Source of the DNA: Chitinophaga filiformis
GTDB taxonomy: Bacteria > Bacteroidota > Bacteroidia > Chitinophagales > Chitinophagaceae
Direction of reading: 5' to 3'
Assembly: GCF_900102545.1 (NCBI RefSeq)
Contig: NZ_FNBN01000001.1
Location: 1,005,896 to 1,069,895, forward strand
Length of the DNA stretch: 64,000 nt
Shown here: piece by piece, positions 58,987 through 64,000 of the stretch
Position numbering within the stretch: the stretch's first letter is position 1
Layout: the number at the start of each line of letters is the position of its first letter
The notes under the pieces: model-generated
Told to the model about the DNA's origin: nothing
The model's database searches: none
The model's input: the letters and a program-made list of their open reading frames with translations, nothing else
Made by a program: the position numbers and the translations under genes

Positions 58987-59003
58987 ACTTTGAACTTCAA
59001 AGT
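58987..59003. promoter_or_regulatory. Palindromic operator between regulator and creD
   Basis: ACTTTGAACTTCAAAGT is an exact inverted repeat: 8-bp arms ACTTTGAA / TTCAAAGT around one central C. It sits 19 bp upstream of the creD start and recurs with changes at 60016. Likely bound by the winged-helix regulator encoded just upstream. Confidence 0.65.
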
Positions 59004-59019
59004 ATAAAGACAAAAAAAA

Positions 59020-59319
59020 TTACTCCATAGAACGGATCATGTTTTCGAGTGCGGCCAGGTGGCCTTTGAAAGCTTTTTCACCGGCTTTCGTAATAGAATA
59101 GGTGGTATTGGTTTTACGTCCGATAAAACCTTTATGCACTTTGAGGTAACCGTTTTCTTCCAGTGTACTGAGGTGGGATGCCAGGTTACCATCGGTCAGT
59201 TCCAGCATCTGTTTCAGATCATTAAAACTGACTTCTTCATTTACCATGAGGATACTCATTACCCCAAGCCGTATACGGCTGTCAAATATCTTATTTAAGT
59301 TACCAATGGGATTGTTCAC
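59020..59319 (-). CDS. Winged-helix transcriptional regulator
   Basis: 99-residue winged-helix DNA-binding protein (PF13601 type, related to MarR/ArsR folds). The start is GTG at 59319 (NNPIGNLNKIFDSRIRLGVMSIL). The recognition helix lies in ELTDGNLASHLSTLEENGYLKVHKGF, with the wing GRKTNTTYSITKAGEKAF. In Bacteroidota this protein is usually next to CreD, and it is the obvious candidate for binding the two palindromes at 58987 and 60016, so it should regulate its own operon. No effector-binding domain is present. Confidence 0.9.
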   Translation of the reverse strand: MNNPIGNLNKIFDSRIRLGVMSILMVNEEVSFNDLKQMLELTDGNLASHLSTLEENGYLKVHKGFIGRKTNTTYSITKAGEKAFKGHLAALENMIRSME

Positions 59320-59364
59320 GAGTACGTCTTTATTGTTTCCACTTAGTTCCGATCTGCATCGGTT

Positions 59365-60006
59365 TTACTCTACTGTTGGCTGCCGCTCATATTTCCACCA
59401 CATAATGATGCCATATAAGATATGCAACACACCAAAACCGATAGCCCAAAAATAAAGCCCTCTGCGCAAAAAGAAAACATTTAATATGCCAAGTCCTATT
59501 TCAGCAATACCCAGGTAACGGATATCAGAGAACGTATACTTGCTGGCATTCAATAATGCCATACCGTAGAATATAAGACAGGAGGGAGCTACCAGCACAT
59601 CCAGCCTGTTATATATCAGACCGGCAATAAAAGCGCCCCCGGCCAGCATCGGGATCAATGCGTTGAACAGTACCTTACGGGAAGTAGCATCCCAGACAGG
59701 AAGATTGTTCTGTCTGGCTCTCCTCCAGGTGAAGTAAAGCCCTCCAAAAAACGCCAGGGCCATTACGCCCAGCCCCAGTATGATCAGCTGCAGCCGCAAC
59801 ATGGAAAAGTCAGCATCATCATAGTGCCCCCTTATTTCCCAGCGATCATAATAAGACCTGAACAGGGCATAAGCGGTTGCCGCACCAGCCAGGGCAGAAG
59901 CGCCAGCAAAAACGCCACTTAATCCACTAAGGGAAAGAAAACGGGTGCTCCGTTCCATCATGCGCCTGATATCACTGATTGCCTCCAGGTGTTGCTGATC
60001 TGTCAT
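59365..60006 (-). CDS. Four-helix membrane protein of the creD operon
   Basis: 213 residues, no assigned function. A short N-terminal cytosolic helix (DQQHLEAISDIRRMMERSTRFL) precedes about six hydrophobic segments, with VRF-like short loops. It is the first gene of the unit, 45 bp ahead of the winged-helix regulator, and its promoter carries the upstream operator palindrome. The same three-gene order recurs near creD in Bacteroidota as I recall. Confidence 0.8.
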   Translation of the reverse strand: MTDQQHLEAISDIRRMMERSTRFLSLSGLSGVFAGASALAGAATAYALFRSYYDRWEIRGHYDDADFSMLRLQLIILGLGVMALAFFGGLYFTWRRARQNNLPVWDATSRKVLFNALIPMLAGGAFIAGLIYNRLDVLVAPSCLIFYGMALLNASKYTFSDIRYLGIAEIGLGILNVFFLRRGLYFWAIGFGVLHILYGIIMWWKYERQPTVE

Positions 60007-60015
60007 ACTTAAAGT

Positions 60016-60032
60016 ACTTTGTACATCAAAGT
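60016..60032. promoter_or_regulatory. Palindromic operator upstream of the creD operon
   Basis: ACTTTGTACATCAAAGT shares the outer ACTTTG...CAAAGT arms with the site at 58987 (differences only at two inner positions). It overlaps the -7 element TAACTTTG of the minus-strand promoter, a position expected for a repressor. Confidence 0.65.
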
Positions 60033-60056
60033 TACATATTTCAATGAGACGACAAA
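60027..60056 (-). promoter_or_regulatory. Promoter of the creD operon
   Basis: In minus-strand reading, TTTG (60056-60053), 18 bp, then TAACTTTG (60034-60027), a perfect TAnnTTTG. The start codon at 60006 is about 20 bp downstream. The operator palindrome covers the -7 box. Confidence 0.7.
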
Positions 60057-60219
60057 ATATATTTTTTCGTTATAACTACATTTTAACATAAAAGCCCCAG
60101 GACAATAGAAAGAAAGGACTCAGATCGGGTAATACCCGATTATTACTGACAGGAAAGAGAAGCTTTGTAAGCTAAACGAAGCACAAAAATAAACGAAGGT
60201 CTCAGAATCGCTTAAATGA

Positions 60220-60239
60220 GTACCTGATCCTTCAGGTAC
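60220..60239. terminator. Hairpin in the creD/aminotransferase intergenic region
   Basis: 8-bp perfect stem GTACCTGA / TCAGGTAC with loop TCCT. It may reinforce the terminator at 60253 for the aminotransferase. Confidence 0.5.
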
Positions 60240-60252
60240 CAAAACGAAACGA

Positions 60253-60277
60253 GGCTGCCCGGTCGTCTGGGACAGCC
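60253..60277 (-). terminator. Terminator of the aminotransferase gene
   Basis: Stem GGCTG / CAGCC extended by flanking G-C pairs with a small bulge, followed in minus reading by CTCGTTTCGTTTTGG. It lies 16 bp beyond the aminotransferase stop. Confidence 0.65.
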
Positions 60278-60292
60278 CCGCTTAATATATCG

Positions 60293-61489
60293 TCAGGCAG
60301 TAGCTGTTGTTATTTCATTTAACACATCAATAATGATCTTACATGCCTGTCTGATCTCTTCTTCACTGATGATCAATGGTGGAGCTATACGCAGACATTC
60401 AGGCGCAAACAGGAACCAGTCAGTCAGCAGCCCTCTTTCAATACAGGCATCTATGACCTTTTTATTCATTGGAAAGCCTTCAAACTCGACGGCCATCATC
60501 AATCCAAGTGAACGTACTTCTTTAATAGCCGGATGCTGCAGATATTGATGAAATAACTGCTCTTTCGCCTTCACACTATCTATTATGTTGCTTTCCAACA
60601 GTACCTTAAAACCAGCCATACCCGCCGCACAGATCACAGGGTGACCTCCAAAAGTGGTCATATGGCCCAGTACCGGTTTATTGGTCAGGCTCCACATGAT
60701 CTCCTTATCTGCAATAAAAGCACCCATCGGCATGCCGCCTCCCAGTGCTTTCCCCAGCAAGAGGATATCAGGCACCACTCCTGCCTGCTCAAAGCCCCAC
60801 AGTGTACCATTCCGCCCCAGGCCGCACTGTATTTCATCCAATACCATCAGGGTACCGGTAGCCCTACATTTCTCCCGGATGGCCTGCAGCCATTCCTTTT
60901 GCGGTACGCGTACGCCCGCTTCCGCCTGCACCGTTTCCAATATGATACAGGCAGTACGCTCGGTGATCTGGTCTATCGCTTCCCATGTATTGTAAGTAAG
61001 ATGCTGTATATCAGGCAATAGCGGCCTGTAAGCATTCCGCCAGGTTTCATCCCCCATTATGCTCATAGCGCCCTGTGTAGAGCCATGATAGCTCTTCTCA
61101 AAAGCGATAATCTCCGTTCTCCGGGTATAACGTTTGGCCAGTTTCATAGCACCTTCTACCGCTTCGGCGCCAGAATTGGTGAAATAAACGCTATTCAGGG
61201 AGGCGGGCAGATGCTGTGTTAACAATGTAGCAAAGCCCACCTGTGGAGACTGGATCAGTTCTCCGTACACCAGCAGATGCATGTATTGCTCCGACTGTTC
61301 TTTAATGGCTTCCACTACGGCAGGATGTGAATGGCCCACATTACATACACTGATACCGGCAATCAGATCCATGATCTTTTTGCCTTCGGTATCCCACATA
61401 TACATACCGGATGCCTTCACTATTTCAAGTGCCATTGGCGCATCTGAAAGCTGGGCCACATGGCGTAAAAAGAGTTGTCTGTTATTCAT
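60293..61489 (-). CDS. Class III PLP-dependent aminotransferase
   Basis: Aminotransferase of the acetylornithine/ornithine/4-aminobutyrate family (fold type I). I start at 61489 (MNNRQLFLRHVAQLS), 398 residues. The PLP lysine lies in LLGKALGGGMPMGAF, with DEIQCGLGRNGTLW and SGAEAVEGAMKLAKRYT also typical. The substrate is uncertain: annotation as a generic aspartate aminotransferase-family protein would be safe. No arginine-pathway genes adjoin. Divergent from the gamma carbonic anhydrase gene. Confidence 0.9.
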   Translation of the reverse strand: MNNRQLFLRHVAQLSDAPMALEIVKASGMYMWDTEGKKIMDLIAGISVCNVGHSHPAVVEAIKEQSEQYMHLLVYGELIQSPQVGFATLLTQHLPASLNSVYFTNSGAEAVEGAMKLAKRYTRRTEIIAFEKSYHGSTQGAMSIMGDETWRNAYRPLLPDIQHLTYNTWEAIDQITERTACIILETVQAEAGVRVPQKEWLQAIREKCRATGTLMVLDEIQCGLGRNGTLWGFEQAGVVPDILLLGKALGGGMPMGAFIADKEIMWSLTNKPVLGHMTTFGGHPVICAAGMAGFKVLLESNIIDSVKAKEQLFHQYLQHPAIKEVRSLGLMMAVEFEGFPMNKKVIDACIERGLLTDWFLFAPECLRIAPPLIISEEEIRQACKIIIDVLNEITTATA

Positions 61490-61579
61490 GCTGCAGCAAA
61501 AATACATCAAAGAATCAGTAGGGCCCTGATAAGATACCAGCGCTGCATGCCGCTTACAGCAGACCTATACGAATTTCTT

Positions 61580-61587
61580 TACTTTTG
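61580..61587 (+). promoter_or_regulatory. -7 element for gamma carbonic anhydrase gene
   Basis: TACTTTTG is a perfect TAnnTTTG 17 bp before the ATG at 61604; the -33 box is unclear. It supports the 61604 start over the upstream frame. Confidence 0.5.
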
Positions 61588-61603
61588 CGTTAAAACTTAC
61601 TAT

Positions 61604-62134
61604 ATGCCTGTCATCTTACCGGTTAAAGGAATACTGCCAACAATAGGGAACGACTGTTTTATTGCTCCTAATGCAACAATTGTGGGAGATGTGGTAATGG
61701 GCGACCAGTGCAGCGTTTGGTTCAACGCAGTGATCCGCGGAGATGTGAACAGCATCAGGATGGGAAATAAGGTAAATGTGCAGGATGGTGCTGTCATTCA
61801 CTGTACCTATGAGAAAACAAAGGCTATTATCGGCAACAACGTTTCTATCGGACATAATGCTATCGTGCATGGCTGCACAGTTGAAGATAACGTACTAATA
61901 GGCATGGGCGCTATCGTGATGGATAATGCACACATTGGCAGTAATACCATCATCGCCGCCGGCGCCGTTGTGCTGGAAGGAACCAGGGTAGAAGCCGGCT
62001 CCATCTATGCAGGCGTACCCGCCAAAAAGGTGAAAGATATCAGTCAATCCCTCATCAGTGGCGAGATAGACCGCATTGCCAACAACTATCTCATGTACTC
62101 CGGCTGGTTTAAGGACACGCCGGAAAGTAAATGA
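61604..62134 (+). CDS. Gamma-class carbonic anhydrase family protein
   Basis: Left-handed beta-helix trimer of the gamma-CA/YrdA type, 176 residues from the ATG at 61604 (MPVILPVKGILP). Hexapeptide repeats (ATIVGDVVMGDQCSVWFNAVIRGDV...) fill the chain, and three zinc-ligand histidines are present: VIHCTY, then SIGHNAIVHGC. It may hydrate CO2, but many homologues have no proven activity. It ends 40 bp before two small lipoprotein genes, which may be on its transcript. Confidence 0.92.
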   Translation: MPVILPVKGILPTIGNDCFIAPNATIVGDVVMGDQCSVWFNAVIRGDVNSIRMGNKVNVQDGAVIHCTYEKTKAIIGNNVSIGHNAIVHGCTVEDNVLIGMGAIVMDNAHIGSNTIIAAGAVVLEGTRVEAGSIYAGVPAKKVKDISQSLISGEIDRIANNYLMYSGWFKDTPESK

Positions 62135-62174
62135 CATATTTTAATTATCTTGCATCTAATAATCACCTTGCCCT

Positions 62175-62330
62175 ATGAAAAAACTATTACTACTAATGGT
62201 GGTGTGCGGTATGCTTGCTGCCAGCTGTAAGGTAGAGCGCACCGGTTGCCCCAGCAACAACTACTATTCTACTAAGAATGTAAAGCAAAATAAGTCTTCA
62301 TCCAGGCAGATGAATGGCAGAGTGTTTTAA
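62175..62330 (+). CDS. 51-residue lipoprotein (first of a tandem pair)
   Basis: A short gene encoding MKKLLLLMVVCGMLAASC followed by a 33-residue mature part. The lipobox AASC gives lipidated Cys18, and the mature chain opens KVERTGCPSNN and ends in a basic, Ser/Asn-rich tail. The GCP motif is shared with the next gene. No function is known; such tiny lipoproteins are common in Bacteroidota and easily missed by gene callers. It starts with CCCTATGAAAAAAC, the same leader as its neighbour. Confidence 0.7.
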   Translation: MKKLLLLMVVCGMLAASCKVERTGCPSNNYYSTKNVKQNKSSSRQMNGRVF

Positions 62331-62345
62331 TTAATACAGCACCCT

Positions 62346-62501
62346 ATGAAAAAACTTTTACTCTTTATACTGGTGATATCCCTCACCGGACTATCCGCCT
62401 GCCGTACCAGGAAAACAGGTTGCCCTACTCCCCGTAAGAACTGGGGGGCTGAGAAGCTGCTGGACGAGATGAGCGCTCCTAAAAGGAAAAAACATCGATA
62501 A
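62346..62501 (+). CDS. 51-residue lipoprotein (second of a tandem pair)
   Basis: Encodes MKKLLLFILVISLTGLSAC (lipidated Cys19) and a 32-residue mature part beginning RTRKTGCPTPRKNWGAEKLL and ending in lysines and His-Arg. It has exactly the same length as its neighbour 15 bp upstream and shares the lipobox, the TGCP motif and the start context, so the pair probably arose by duplication and then diverged. The GCP...NxGAEK pattern resembles small Bacteroidota lipoproteins I recall, with no assigned role. Confidence 0.75.
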   Translation: MKKLLLFILVISLTGLSACRTRKTGCPTPRKNWGAEKLLDEMSAPKRKKHR

Positions 62502-62629
62502 TTATTACAGATCAGGTATCGTAGGTATTGGAAGCCCTGTAGCTTACTTCATATCCCTCTTCCAATTTGTTTATCAGATACTTATGCTGCTTTGCGGTGG
62601 TCAATACTGGCTCGTAGCCTCAATAGTGA

Positions 62630-63565
62630 TCAATACTGCTCTTCCTGTATGGTTTCCAGGATAGAGGCATAACTTACGTACCTGTTTACATCGATCTCTC
62701 CGGCTTCTACCGCTGCTTTTACGGCACATCCGGGTTCATTGATATGCAGACAGTTATTGAACTGGCACTGAGTCAAATAGGGCTGCATTTCGAGGAAATA
62801 ATGCGATAACTCTGTCTTGCTGATATCTACAATGCCAAACTCACGTACGCCCGGTGTATCAATCAGTTTACCACCTCCAGGCAGGTCGTACATCTCCGCA
62901 TAAGTAGTAGTATGTAATCCTTTCCCGCTCCATCCACTCACCGCTTTGGTACGCAGGTCGAGACCCGGCAACAAACGATTGATCAGGGAAGACTTACCTA
63001 CACCGGAATGCCCGGACATCAGTGTAGTTTTATCCTTCATCTCAGCAACTAGCTCGTCTATGCCCTGTTCTTTTTCGGCAGATACCAGCAGCACTTTATA
63101 CCCGATATCCTCATACAATGCCTGCAATTCGGCAAACTTGTCCAGGTCTTTCTCTTTGTAAATATCCCGCTTGTTGAATACCAGCACCACAGGTATGTGA
63201 TAGGCAGCCGCCGTTACAAGAAAGCGGTCCATAAAGCCATTGGAAGTACGGGGTTCCTTTACCGTACAGATCAACATAGCCTGGTCCAGGTTGGCAGCTA
63301 CAATATGCTTCTGGTTCTTTTTATGAGGAGAGCTGCGCACTATATAATTCCGGCGGTTCGCTATTTCAGTGATCATGGCATTTTGTGCGGTAGCATCTCC
63401 GTCTTCCCGCACAATTTCAACCATATCGCCCACAGCGATAGGATTAGTAGAGGTGATATCCTCATCTATCTTCATTACCCCTTTAATACGGGCCTGGAAC
63501 ACTTCTCCCGTAATTGTTTTGGCTGTATACCAGCTTCCGGTGGATTTATAAATAGTTGCTTGCAA
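62630..63565 (-). CDS. rsgA: Ribosome small-subunit-dependent GTPase A
   Basis: Circularly permuted GTPase that checks late 30S assembly. The 311-residue protein has an N-terminal OB domain, then G4 (VFNKRD), G1 (GHSGVGKSSLINRL) and G3 (DTPGVREFG) in permuted order, and a C-terminal zinc knuckle (CQFNNCLHINEPGC). All are intact. It is convergent with the small lipoprotein genes. Confidence 0.96.
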   Translation of the reverse strand: MQATIYKSTGSWYTAKTITGEVFQARIKGVMKIDEDITSTNPIAVGDMVEIVREDGDATAQNAMITEIANRRNYIVRSSPHKKNQKHIVAANLDQAMLICTVKEPRTSNGFMDRFLVTAAAYHIPVVLVFNKRDIYKEKDLDKFAELQALYEDIGYKVLLVSAEKEQGIDELVAEMKDKTTLMSGHSGVGKSSLINRLLPGLDLRTKAVSGWSGKGLHTTTYAEMYDLPGGGKLIDTPGVREFGIVDISKTELSHYFLEMQPYLTQCQFNNCLHINEPGCAVKAAVEAGEIDVNRYVSYASILETIQEEQY

Positions 63566-63645
63566 ATTCTCGTACTAGTTATTTAGGGTGTAAAGTTAGG
63601 GGGTTTTTCGGATCAGTTGAAAACTTGAGATGAAGTCATGTAGGT

Positions 63646-64000
63646 CAGCTCCGCCAGGAGCTGTGTGTTGTGGCGCGGGGACATGAGATATCACGCAACA
63701 CGGCGTCCAACACATCATCAACAAAACATAATAGGACTCCGTCAGGAGTCCCAGTGTTTGTAGCGCGGGGTTTCACCCCCGGGGCATGAGATGTCAAAGC
63801 AAACCTGGACCAAAACATCATTAACAAAACATAATAGGACTCCGTCAGGAGTCTCGTGTTTGTAGCGCGGGGTTCAACCCCGGGGGCATGAGATGTCAAA
63901 GCAAACCGGGACCAAAACATCATTAACAAAACATAATAGGACTCCGTCAGGAGTCCCAGTGTTTGTAGCGCGGGGTTTCAACCCCGGGGCATGAGATGTC
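63646..64000. repeat. Tandem array of about 102-bp structured repeats (runs off the window)
   Basis: Units begin at 63734, 63837 and 63939 (period 102-103), with a diverged, shortened unit starting near 63646. Each full unit opens with the hairpin GGACTCC-GTCA-GGAGTCC and carries TTTGTAGCGCGGGGTTTCAACCCCGGGG, a second stem of CGGGGTT / AACCCCG type, followed by a conserved spacer with GGCATGAGATGTC and AACAAAACATAATA. The open frame on the minus strand across the array comes from the repeat and is not a gene. The array continues past 64000. Confidence 0.85.

Noticed and set aside
63645..63929. 94-codon minus-strand open frame with internally repeated residues
   Set aside because: It is a translation of the tandem repeat array; the repetitive peptide follows the DNA repeat, and it has no family match.
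63646..64000. Possible CRISPR array at the right end
   Set aside because: The 102-bp period is made of wholly repeated sequence; there are no unique spacers of constant length and no cas genes.

Overview
The window comes from a Bacteroidota chromosome, most likely a Chitinophaga-like member of the Chitinophagaceae. The evidence is a SusC/SusD pair, a secreted PKD protein with a CHU_C-type (type IX secretion) C-terminus, LytTR two-component signalling, DUF3078, and Bacteroidota-style promoters (TTTG, about 19 bp, TAnnTTTG). The IleRS and the DksA-like protein are also of the kind typical of this phylum. Base composition and codon use look even. I saw no tRNA or rRNA gene, phage, transposase or CRISPR array. 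Most of the window is core genome, densely packed, with strong hairpin terminators between convergent genes.

Layout. 1-1646: LytTR response regulator (cut by the window edge) and its LytS-type kinase, divergent from dxs. 1830-4887: dxs and a ferredoxin-domain reductase. 4898-8080: a minus-strand run of a coiled-coil protein, Dps, pirin, OsmC and YceI (stress and redox functions). 8335-12522: scpA overlapping an AraC regulator, DUF3078, mscL and ppk2. 12644-18212: DMT exporter, frr, WecA-like transferase, a lone transketolase N-half, and rbfA with a LolC/E-like permease. 18358-21878: MsbA-type exporter and a glycosyltransferase fused to a degenerate HAD domain. 22152-26565: ileS with a DksA-like protein carrying a histone-H1-like tail. 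26813-31274: PepSY-like protein, a 0.9 kb gene-poor stretch, a cysteine-rich AraC regulator and an AsmA-like protein. 31391-33370: gyrB.

33766-41837 is the surface-exposed section: a lipoprotein, SusC/SusD, a SIMPL protein and a lectin/PKD T9SS cargo. 42068-53711 is information processing and envelope: mfd, a flavin reductase, a minus-strand run ending in dtd, a MazG-like hydrolase, YihY and glyS, then arfB, a polysaccharide flippase and an MBL hydrolase. 53768-60006: a large TolB-like outer-membrane protein, a diacylglycerol/undecaprenol kinase, and a three-gene creD operon with two copies of a palindromic operator. 60293-64000: class III aminotransferase, gamma carbonic anhydrase, two tiny lipoproteins, rsgA and a structured tandem repeat array that runs off the end.

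The observations I rate highest are: the IleRS signature HxGH changed to GIHH; the glycosyltransferase/pseudo-HAD fusion; the creD-operon operator palindromes; the covarying hairpin repeats at the right edge; the degenerate metalloprotease-like domain in the TolB-like protein; and the cysteine cluster in an AraC regulator. I found no convincing new defence or mobile system.
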